From assembly GCF_020882245.1 (NCBI RefSeq), contig NC_083599.1, positions 25,182,865 to 25,246,864 on the forward strand: 64,000 nucleotides of DNA. The letters are read 5' to 3'. Source of the DNA: Rhopalosiphum padi (taxonomy: Eukaryota; Arthropoda; Insecta; Hemiptera; Aphididae). The translations under genes and the position numbers were made by a program. Within the stretch, counting starts at the first letter, position 1, and the number at the start of each line of letters is the position of its first letter. The notes below the pieces were generated by a model that saw nothing but the letters and a program-made list of their open reading frames with translations, had not been told where the DNA came from and searched no databases. Positions 28,166 to 40,500 of the stretch are shown here, in pieces.

Positions 28166-31100
28166 TTAGACTCATACATGAAATAAGGAATAAGGCAGTA
28201 ATTTAGTCGAAATTTTATATCAACGTCATGTCAGTGTGTGTCTGGGGTGTAATTAAAGAGATAAGTTTCCCAAGAACTTTATTTTATTAACGTTTTTCAA
28301 TATTTATACACACACGTATATATATATATATTGCAAATTATAAAGTTAACATTATTCTACTAAAAAAATGTTAATCCTCCCAAAGAAAATTCCTAATTAC
28401 GACACTGGTGGGTGTGACAAGTCAACAAACATTATTGTGTATAGTCTAATCCGGAAATTTTATCGCTCGCATAAATGGTATATTTTTTATCGGTGTACTT
28501 CCAGCCACGCAATCACGTGTCAATTACCCATATATTATAGCAAAATATAGAAGATACATGGTGGTATCTAGATTATGTAAATTATTGGATATCATAATAT
28601 TGTAGTTACATTTTTCAAGTTGCTGTGATATTGTTAGATGGATTTTGATTTATACCTAACAAGGTAGGTTAGTCTAGTTAATTTAGTTTTTTCAGTTTTT
28701 ACGTAAAAAAAGATTTCAAAATATGCTTTTAAAAAAATACTATAATAGGTAAAATATTAAAAAATTAAAATATAATAAAGTTGAAAACATTTAATTTTAT
28801 TAGATATTGTCATGAGAAAAATACCAATTAATATTAAAAAAAAACCCAAATTATAATTAGTTATTTTTCATGGTTTAGAGACGACGCCGAATGAAAGAAT
28901 GACATATTTATATAACAAAGACTCTATATTATTTTATATTACTTACTGCTAGTTGGTGTTTAATTTGATATCTATTATAATATTATTATCACATACAAAA
29001 CACTTGGGTATTGTAAAATTAAGTTACAATAGTTTAGTATTTAAAAAAATAACCGGAGATCTCTGTTGTTTGGTAGATATCCAATGTGCCTTATGTACCT
29101 ATCATCGTTGAGTAAGTCACAGTAATAAACGTATTCAATTTAAATGTAATAATAAATCATTTAATCACTGCGAATATAAGTATACGATAAAGACGACTTT
29201 GAGTCCAACGATTATATTATTCGCTATATTTCAAAATCAGAAGGAGTAACGCAAGACGGTGTAAATATAGGTTCGTGATATAAATACAATTAGTGTACCT
29301 ACTTATATATTTTTAAAAATTAATTGGGCATAGAAAATAATAATACACGTAATTGTGAAAAATTTCGGTCTTTATATGATTAACATTGTTTGAATAACAT
29401 TTCAATTATTTAAATTTAAAAGAGGAAAAATTGTTATTTTTCGTTTAAATCTCCAATTTTTTTAAAATTTGAACTTAAAATCCTCATAATGTGTTCAATG
29501 TTCATAGGTATAACATATTTTTGATATTTTCAAACTGATTTAAAATAATATGCGAAGAACTTTCGATTAAACTTTCGAGTTTTAAGTATTCAAATAGAAA
29601 GTTGTGTGTTGTTATAATTTTATGTTAACTAAAAAAAAAAAAATAATAACTTGATAACAATATAAAACGAATAATTTTCGTACCTGCTTACAAGTTGATA
29701 ATAAAAATAATAAGTATAAGATATAATTACGTATTAGTTATTAATAAACTTTTTAGGTGTAAATCGATTAAAATTATGTTTTCACGCACAACTCGTTTAA
29801 GACAAGCTCATTAAAATTAAAATAAGTACTACCTAATTAATGAAATTAATTAAAAATGTATAATTATATGTTTTTTTAAATTATGTCTATATATACATTG
29901 GTAAAATATTCGAGAACAACTTTTTATCACACAGCTAAACTGTACTATCTTAAATGTTTACTTCCATTGTAAGGTGGTGGCAATGGTCGAACCGACGTTT
30001 TTCTCAAACAAACAAAATATAATTTCATAGATAAGAATTCGTACTTTTTAAAGATTCAATAAATTTATTTGTTTTGTAATTAAGCGTATATTGTTGAACG
30101 TTGATTATAAGTCAAGATTCATAATGTTAATTAGGTAAGTACTGTTTTTAGTCTATTTCTTAGATTAAATATCAATATTAATTGGGCCAAAAATAAAATA
30201 ACTGGAAAAAATTTTAATACATTTATTTCAACCTTGTTACCATTCAAGGTCTAATAATGATATATCTAAGCGATATAAGCAAGAATATTTAAACACGAAT
30301 GACTTTTGAATAAAATTACAAATTGGTAAAAAAGGCAAAATATATTTTCATTATTTCTGAAGTTTTTTAGAAAATATTAAATATGTATATGATATACATA
30401 TGGAAATCAAAAAATATGCACCTTTTTCATTAAAATCGACGAAATATGCAAAATATACATTTTTAATTTTAAATTTTTAAACTCGACATTGTACAGCTTG
30501 GATTTCTAGCTTGGTTCGCTGTAAATCGAGAGCATGCAGAACAATATGCAGCTCTTATAACTTCCGAACCGTACTAATTATTAATATTTATTTTTAATAA
30601 TTGGATACGTCGTATACTTTTTCTATCCGCTGTTTAAACTTAACACTTAACTTATTAGATTAATTAATATATTTGTCTATTATTTAAAATTATACAAAGC
30701 GTCTATGTAACGTAAGAATGTACAGCATAAACAATAAAATACATAACGAAAAACGGCAAGAGACTAAGAGAAATGATAAAAATAAAAATATATATTCCGC
30801 TTACATAACAAATTATATTTAAGTTTAAAACTGTTTAATAAATGGGAAAATGTCATAAAAAAAATACATCAGTTGATCGAAGTATATTGCATTTATAATA
30901 ACCCGTCTGCATAGTTCATACCGAATAATATTTATCGTGCGCCACCACAGCAGCAAATATAATCAAAATACCAATGTCATCAAATAGCTTACGTAATAAA
31001 ACGCAATGTAAACATGAATTGAATACCTATAGTATAAATGACAATAGCTAAGCAAAATAACAACATTTCGGAGAGTTTTCTTTTGAATTGTTTGATATAA

Positions 31101-33639
31101 ATTGTGCACCTACTCAAAATTATTTTCATTCTTGTTATCAGTAAAAATCCAAGTACCTACGTGGTCACTGGTCACATAAAAAACAGCTATAATATTCATT
31201 CTACTGTATAAAGTATAAGTTACAGATCGTAACTCACCATTGAGTAGATCACTTTTCGTTATTAATGGCATATTATTTATTCATTGAATTTGAAAAACGA
31301 AATACGATTCTCAGTGGATACGGTGTATATCAGTTTCTATCCTTAAAGATATTTTATAATTTATTAATATTTTTATATAAATACGGCATATAATAAACTA
31401 ATTTTTGGCAAAAATGTCGCAAAAATTAAAAAAAAAAAATTTAATAACCTTTATGTCAATACAGATGAGGTACCTACCACGGTACAGCCATGTGAATATG
31501 TTAATAATAGTATAAATAGCTTAAATTTGGTCTAACAATTTTTAACTTTTCATTTTGTATAGAAAGTAATAATTGTAGTACCTAACAATGGAATGTTTCA
31601 AGTTTCTACAGTTAACGATTTTTGAATAATTACAAAATTACATAAATCGATTGAGGAAAACTCATTATTTTAAGTTTAAATATCCAATTTCATCAAAATT
31701 AAAAAAAAATTACGCGGCTTTACGCTAAACTTGTTTAAAGTTATTTCCCAGTGAGAATAACTTATTATGTGTGGAATCTTGTATTATTAAAATTGTAATG
31801 ATTTTGAAAAAAAATTTTTATAAATATAAATCAAAAAATCGGTAAAATAAGTCGACATTTTTAAACGACTATATAAGCAAGAACCATATCATATCTGAAA
31901 CATTAGACTGAACAATTTCTATTTGACCACGCCACTGAGTAACACGTTTATCTATTAACGTGTTATATAATATTCACACTATATATATTATTATAATAGT
32001 GGGTGCTGTTGTGCTGCACGTTTACGCATAATACAATTCATTATATTGACGACGTATAGCACGTTTATCAGTTACGTCGAAGTCGAGACAGTATTAATGA
32101 AGGTAGGTTAGTATAGTGTAAGTTATTATCTACTCATTCGCTTCATCAGTGTGCATTTAATATTTACAATTATTACATTTTCGTATATTATGTATAGAAC
32201 GTGAACTATGTTAATATTATATTAGTTTAATTGGGTTTACTACACCAACACCATAATATTATTACATTGCTATACTCGATTTTTAATTCGGTTAGGTATA
32301 CCATAAAGCTAGTTTTCATTAATCAATTTACTTGGTAGGTTAAATAAATGATAAGTATAATAATCTTTCTTTAAATAATTAATTATCAGATTATTGTTTT
32401 GTTGGTTTTCGTCGTAGTATATTTACCATTGCATGTATGTGTTAAACGATAAATAAGATTTGTTTTCCTTTAAAATAAAATCACTTAAACACAAACAAAA
32501 TACATTTCGTTATTTTTTTATGGTTTTACCTAATTTACAAAACATAAGAAATAATCATATTTAAAACATGAGTTTAGGTATTTAATAGCTTCAGTCGTAA
32601 TCTTTCACGTTTGATGTATTGTTATAATGTCATGTAATAGCTAATAAAATATTTAAAAAAATAAAATTGGTGTAAACATCCTCATAGGCCATAATCAATA
32701 ACAATAACAAATATTAAATTATATGTGACATTTTAAAAGTAGGTACATACAAGCATTTATATAAATAAAAAATGAATAGTTAGAATACTGATATACAATG
32801 GTGTAGTGATTCATTTAAAATTTGAACCATAATTTGTCGAGGAGGTTGGAACCGAAAATGAAACTATATAATATTATGTCGGGAAAAGCGAGTAAGAAGT
32901 TTGAAAGGGATTTAGCAGAGTAAGTTGTTCACATAATAATTTAACTAAAAATCTCAAAAAATATTTTGGTTCTCTGTCTTACTTGTTTCTGCGAAACACG
33001 AATTTGGTAAGTATATTGAACGTTTGTACAACAAAAACAACAAATGCAGATTAAAATGTATAGTCAGACACGAGAGGTTAAGACCCTCTAAAAGTCTGTC
33101 AAGTTCTTCCAAATCAAGTATAAGTACCTACTAACGAAATATAATTTTTCTATATGGTTTTAAAATTGAACGCAATAGATTTTATTAGGTAAAACAGAAA
33201 AGAAAATACTCCAAACTTTAAGATTTAACTACCTTACTTTACAGATGTTATAGACGGAATTAAACAATTCTTAAAATCAAAATCATGAATTTTAAAATAA
33301 TTTTCACCGAGTTGCTGCTATAATATTATGTTAAGAAATATATGATATAATTTGTATATTAATATACATTTTGAATAGTTATATTATATATGATTGATTT
33401 ATAAAAAAAATATAAACTTAAATACACTATTGATACATTTGATTTTTGGAAATCATCGATTCTGTGGGTTTTAGATTTTGATTTTGAAAATCGAATTATT
33501 TGACATTTTGCCCAGGCCTGGGTCTGCCTATACACGTGCACCCGTGTTAGTGTGTTACTATATACGCCTACGCGACGTTGTACATAACATCGTATAATGT
33601 TATGCACGGTAAACAGGTATAGGTGGTATATAGGTACGC

Positions 33640-34391
33640 GTTACGCATCGCGTCGATCGGAACGAATAAAAAATTCGCAAACGCCAAACAGACGTTTTTC
33701 GTGTGGCGATTTATAAGTGCACACACAACCATTCATATATGATATACCTATTTCGATCACGTCCTGGCCGGTACGTGGCGCAGGATATCGTACTACACAA
33801 CACTCACACATAATAATAATATATAATGATCGAATTGTGTGTGTGTGTTTGCAGAGTAGTGTTGGTACGACAATCGTGACGTATGAAAAAAAAAAAAAAT
33901 ACTTAACGTCGAGGGGGCAAACCGATTTCGCGCGCCACGGTCGGCCGTCGCCCAAAGTGCCCGCGACGACGGCTGCAAATTACAGAGCAGTACACGACGG
34001 CTATTATAGTGGCACAATGTCCTGCGCGCATCAGTCGATCACTCGCGTCATTGCTGTTTTTGCGTTCGCGCGTTCCTTGTAATAATAACAATAATTACAA
34101 TTATACTATTGTCGCTGTTTAAACACATTTCGGCCCCGCCGACGCGATTATTGTCATATTGTCGTATCGTCGTCTCTGCGCCATCGCTCATCGCCAATAA
34201 CAATATACCGCACCGCAATAGTATTATATATATATATATAACGACACACACTACGTCGGTTTGCGGAGACGAAGGTGTTTCGCGGTGCACACCAACCCTT
34301 TTCCCGAGGTCCTACACCCCGTCGTCCACCCCGTCGGGATACGCGTGTGAGGCTTTTGAACCGTTTTCGCGCGTACGACATCGCGACTAAC
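33640..34391 (+). promoter_or_regulatory. CpG-rich promoter and 5' UTR region of exon 1b
   Basis: From about 33640 to the start codon the DNA becomes rich in C, G and CG dinucleotides against a strongly AT-rich background. It contains a TA run at 34224-34241 about 150 bases before the ATG, which could act as a TATA-like element. From there to the ATG the sequence is pyrimidine- and CG-rich without an in-frame ATG. This is how a constitutive insect promoter with a 5' UTR would look. The exact start site cannot be read. The many overlapping short frames here are by-products of GC content. Confidence 0.55.
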
Positions 34392-34552
34392 ATGACCGCG
34401 TCGGTGGTGACGCGCGACGAAGCGCCGGCCGAAAACCAGCAGACGGTCGTGGCCCGTCCCTCGTCGGCGGTAGTCGTGAGGAGCGCGTACAAACAGTACG
34501 GTCAGACGGCCATACTCAAAGACTTGAACCTGACCATACCGACCGGGAAAAT
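34392..34552 (+). CDS. ABCH exon 1b (alternative first coding exon)
   Basis: The ATG at 34392 is the first ATG in this frame; the frame extends upstream only without an ATG. It encodes MTASVVTRDEAPAENQQ followed by 'VVVRSAYKQY', the A-loop strand, and 'LKDLNLTIPTGK' before Walker A. It ends at donor AT|GTAAGT in phase 2, exactly as exon 1a does. Its codons are GC-rich, unlike most internal exons. Confidence 0.9.
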
Positions 34553-37500
34553 GTAAGTACCCGTGCAGATGCCTAAATGTCTATATAGATAGGCGCGAGA
34601 GGATGACCACACATACACACACACACACACACACCGATACGAAACGAGTCGGAAACGTGCCTTTTGTATAAAAGGAGCGGTCGATAGGCAATATAATCAA
34701 TATATTTTTTAATCGCAGTTTGGCGCTGAACAGTCAAAGCTTAAGTAGAAAGGTATGGTTTTTAAAGTTTCGTCTAAACTATAGTCCGTTGGTGTTTTTC
34801 GTTCTCGCGGTTTTTAACTTGGCAATTCGAACGCTATTAAACGAATTCCTTGATCGAATAATTCGATTATCACAAACGTGCAGTGTGTAATTCCACGACG
34901 AACCAGCGCACTAGTCACAGCTATAGTATCCGTGAGATAATAACGAAAAGAACGAATAGAGTATACAAGACGTTGGTTGAAAGTTGCGCAATCACTATAA
35001 GTATGTTCCAGCAAATGGGTGCACAGAAATAAGTATTTTTGCAACTAGGATATATACGAGTATAGTACACGAGTATATACACGTTGGCCAATGTATATAG
35101 TAATGGAACCATTCATAGCGAATATATAGTCGAGAAAGGTTGACACCAATTTACGAGTATTTGATAATTTTTATTAAATGTTTTGATTTGTACATTTTTG
35201 TATTTGTGGGAAATCTTTTTCATATACGTAAGAATACATATTATATTTTAAGAAATAATACCTATCAACAGTAAATTATCAAGAATATAAGTTTAGTACT
35301 ATAGATTTATGTCAGATATTCCGACCTCGAGTACAGCATATGAATTGAGCTTTTTGTGCTTGAACATGTTTTATACGTTTATATACTAAATAGTTATATG
35401 GTATATCGGTGTATTATAAATTATTAAAATTTTAACAATGCCTTTTGATTTTCGACAAGACAAATATTCTATATAAATTATAAGCTCAAGACATTTTTTG
35501 ATTACGTGATTTACCTAATATTCTTAAAACACTACCTACCTTTTCAGTTAACATAATATAATATATCTCTAGTAGTATAGTTAGGTTACTTAAAGTTTTA
35601 CCGTTATCGTGAAACGACGAGGGATCATATTATAGGCAATATACGTCGAAGTCCCGCTTCTCCCGAATAATCCGAGACCTCCAAAATGAGGTGAAAGCCC
35701 AAATATTAACAAATACAATTATTGTTCTATTATTTCAGTGACTTAACCCTGCGTGATCTTGCGCAATAATAGTGTTTTCGAAAGGCTGTAGGTATATAGC
35801 TATATAGCTAAGCTTGTCCGCCTAGGCTAAAGTGTTCTAGCACCAATATACCACAACTGCCATTGTACGAACACTACGAACTTTGAAAGCAATCAATAGT
35901 ACAATATATTTTGTTATAATAAAGTATTAGATAAAAATATGTATTGCCTAATATATTTATTATTTGCATAGTGCATAAAAATACATAATATAATATATTA
36001 ATATTGAATATACTAATAATTATACTATATATAAAAATTGTAAATTTGTAATGCAACACGTCAGAAAATATAAGCTTTGTGGATAGGTATAAAATTATGC
36101 TTAATGGAGGAGTGATCATTAGTCCTTTTGTCCTTTCGTATTACCATTTTACTATACACAATATACATAGGTAATTATTTAGAAGTAAGTAAAAAATCTA
36201 AGTAGATGTATTAAAATCCATTTCACCCTTCCTCCTACCAAGGGGATGCGAATGAAGTATCATCATGTTACAATCGACAAACATAATATTACATTGTACA
36301 AAATATTTTTAAAAAACCTATACAACAGTGTTTATTTTATATCGGGTCCTGGAAAACGTACTTATTATATTATTTTATTTTGTATTCTTTTTTTTATTCG
36401 TCAAAATGCCTCTATAAAGTTGCAATTGGAATACAATTGGTATTATTATTGTTATACGATAGGTTAACATCTTTAATAAAAATTATTAAGGGGATTCAAT
36501 ACGGACCATTTTTAAGAAATTCATATAAGCAATTTTCCAAATAGGTGTTTGCGGATTATACAAATGTATATGTAATGTGTAGTCAGTGAACAATAGTGTG
36601 TGTAACTGTGTGTACCTACATCTTAAAATAATATTAGAGCACTCCTGCACGTGCTCGCGCATGTTAGTAATGCAGTACACAATTAGTTATTTTATTTTTC
36701 TTGAACAAAAGTATCAATATTTTCCATTTGTAAATAAATAAAAAAAAAACAAAATATAAATAAATACTCCATCTATCCAATTAAACATCTGAAAACATAA
36801 TTGAATTCACCGTAAAAGTCACTTGAAAATGACTTACTTACATTTTTTAATTAATTTTTTCACTTGAATATTAATACAATTTTTAAAATTATTAAAACTC
36901 AAATTTTAAAAATATAATTTTGAAGGGTTTAAGAATTTAATTTCTAAAAATTGGAAGTTGTTTTCAAGTAAATATTTTATAAAATTCACATATATTTTCA
37001 TACGATTTACATTTATATTAGTATACTTAAGTATTAAGTTATATACTACTTATATAGTATAACTTTTTCAAGCTTGTGTACAAATGCCGAGTGGTTCTTC
37101 TATCATTTAGTAGAATTTTAAAAATTCCATATTGTGTATATAATAAATAATATAGGAAACATACCTATTTATATATTGTTAACCACATTCATTAATTAAT
37201 TAATATTTACACGACTCTATGCATTTTGGAGCAATCATAATAATTATTATTTATAATCGGTTTATTAATAATTATTTTTCTAGTTGCATAATTAACATCA
37301 TATTATAATAATTATTGTTGGAGGTCTTTTGATCATCGTAACCACTATATAAAGAAATTATCCACTAGGTTTTTTCTTTTTAACTATTTTCTGGATTTAC
37401 TGTCAACATGATTTGATACAGATAAAAATAATCATTGGAAATTTGATCAAAGAAAATATGAAATTATGATTATAACACGATAATTTAAATATATTGGATT

Positions 37501-40500
37501 AAATCACATCAGGTTTATTCTACATAAATGTTACACTAAACAATGTCTTTACTACTAAACGTATCCAATTAAATTTCTAGTTTTATGCAGTGTAAGGAAA
37601 AAAGAAATTATTAAAGCTATTATAGTTTTACACGAAATAAATAATGATGAATTACATATACATATATCATAGTTATATTATATGTAATCAAATTAGGAAT
37701 TTATTGTGACATGTGAAAAAACACCACTCGTTCCGATATAAATATAATTTGTACTTGTTGTTAAATTTCAGATATGGGCTATTGGGACCTAGCGGCTGTG
37801 GAAAAACAACTTTACTGAGTTGTATCGTCGGTCGTTTACATTTAGATTCCGGAGAGATAAAACTCAAAGGCAAACACATTTCCGACATCGGATATATGCC
37901 ACAAGTAATGTCACCAAATCGTCTTATCACATATTATTTTTTATTTTTATTTTTTGTTTTTTAATATTACATACTTATTTCTATATCTCTAAAGGAATTA
38001 GCACTTCACAACGAATTGTCCATAAAAGAAACGTTTACGTACTATGGTTACATATTTAATTTATCAAATGATGTCATCGAAACAAGAGGCCGAGAACTAA
38101 AGGAGCTCTTGAAATTGCCATCGTATAGTCTAAGTCTAAACGAGATTAGGTAAGTAAGAAATTCGACAACTGTCGTTCACTATTATTGTACCAACTAATT
38201 ATTATAACCCCAGTATCTATAATACAACGATGTTATAATAAATTTGATTTCATAAAGTGGTGGTCAACAAAGAAGAGTGTCCCTTGCAGTAGCAATGCTT
38301 CATGACCCAAAGTTGTTGATTTTAGACGAACCTACAGTTGGCTTGGATCCTTTGATAAGCCAAAGGTAATTAAATCTGTATTTAATAAAATTACATTGTT
38401 AAGTTAATATATAAGTATCAAAATTGTCGATCCTCTTTTGCAAATGTATATTTTATAGTCTATACTATATAATCATTCACAGGTAATACACTTCAGCATA
38501 ACTAAAATAGTGATCTAGAGGGAGGGGCTTAGAATTTTTGTTTAGGCTCTCCTGGTGAAAACCCAACCTTGCATAAAAAAACTTTCATCGGTTCAGTGTG
38601 TAAAATATTTAATAATTATATATGTATCTTATAATATACTAATACTATGGGTACACGAATTTATGTTTAAGAATAATCAAAACATGCGTAAGGTCGACTA
38701 TAATCCAAAACAAATTCAGTGATCTTGTTATAATAAATAAAAAAAAGGAAAACTAAAATAATCTATAATGATATTTTATAAACTTTAAATCTAAATATAG
38801 ACGTATTGTGTATACAGCTAAAAAATATGTTTTAAATTATAATTATTTATTATAAAACCAAAGTGAAAATAAATAAATGTGTTTATACCACTTGCATTAA
38901 CTAAAATTTATATTTCTAGCATTTGGGAACTTCTATTGGATTTGACATCGAATGGAGGTAAAACAGTGATAATCACCACGCACTATATCGAAGAAGCAAA
39001 ACAGTCACAAATGGTGAGAAAAGTTTTCATCGACTTTCTTTATCGAAATATAATATGCTAACAAGTATATGTTTATAGATTGGTCTGATGAGGAAAGGCA
39101 CACTACTTTCCGAAGCAACGCCAACAGAACTATTGACTTCGTGCAATTGTTCATATTTGGAGGAAGCGTTTTTGAAGATTTGCCAAAACCAAGTAGCTAA
39201 GACAAACAGTTTCAAAATACCAGTAAAACAAGTAAGGGCGACTATTGTTTTATTTTTTTTAAATATTTACTAAGTATAACGATTTTCCCTGTGTGATAAG
39301 TAAATATGGCCATCATATGGGAATAATAATTAACGTTTAATACTTAAATACCAACATCATTTGTTTGTTTTATTTTCACATACCAAAGCATTTTTTTTAT
39401 ATTATTCCTAATCTTTTAATGACGACTATAGTATTACAGATATTACATACGTAATTGTCAGTATATATCAAATATAATTAATGAGTAAATATTATATAAC
39501 GTTAATAGCTAATGTTACATATTATATTATATGCTATAACATAATATTATAATTTTAAAAAGCTTAATTTTCCCTAAACACCTTATTATATTTTAATTTA
39601 ATGCAATATTTAAATATTCAGCACCGTAAGTATAATAAATATTATTATAAACTACCAATAATTGGTACCTATGCAATTGTGACGATTTAATATTTCGTGT
39701 TTATCCTACAGCCTACAAGAAGGTTTTCTTACGCCCGAGATTTGCCCCCACCGCCGTTGTTAAACAACACATTATTTACGTTTGGTCGTTTCAAAGCTCA
39801 GGTGTGTAAAAACATTTACCTGCTGAGAAGAAATATACCGTGAGTACAATATAATAATATTCATAATTTTAAATTATTCATATATGTAGACGTAAAGTGA
39901 TTCACCGAGCATGATTACCTCAATTTTTCGTATAATAATGAATTTATTTAAGAACCCTTTGAATTTTCTGTAATGATGTACAAACTTTTGTTTTTAAAAT
40001 GATAATCTTTCTTTTTCACTATATTTAGTGAATAATTTTTTTGAAAATTTTTATGGACCTAATTTAAAATTTAAAATAGTAGTTTCTCAGTTATTAAAAT
40101 ATTTATATTAAAGATAATAATCCTTAACAACTGTCTTAAAAATATATGATGGATGTAATATTGAATTTAGTATTAATTATTATACTAATTGGACCATTTT
40201 TACAAATTACAGATATTGATAGACGATAGATTAGTATTAATTATTGAAATTTTAGATACATTAACCTTATTAGCATTCAAATTACTCGTTCGAAATTTGT
40301 TTTCAACACGTAAATATTTGCAGAAAAGTTATCCATTAAAATAAAAGGTCCATTCTCATACAAAAAAAAAAACAGAAGTATTTAGCTTAAATATTAGAGC
40401 GAAATGACTTATCATCAACCTATAGGTAAGAAAATCATCGCTGTTCTCTCGTTGAAGTGTTGTGGTATTTTAATTTTTAAGCGAGTATGAGTAATATTTA

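Larger units (their letters stand above)
4483..34391 (+). other. Long intron / upstream region between the two first exons
   Basis: These roughly 30 kb hold no exon that I could splice to the transporter. The sequence is AT-rich with diverged dispersed repeats, microsatellites, a 68-codon frame at 19798 and two CpG-rich patches, listed separately. If exon 1a is used, all of this is intron. If exon 1b is used, it is upstream DNA. Confidence 0.55.

Noticed and set aside
33717..34390. Overlapping frames of 60-121 codons on both strands before exon 1b
   Set aside because: They fall in the CpG-rich promoter/5' UTR region, have no family resemblance and several lack an ATG start.
34275..34391. Possible N-terminal extension of exon 1b
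   Set aside because: The frame is open but the codon at 34275 is GTG, not ATG; the first in-frame ATG is at 34392.
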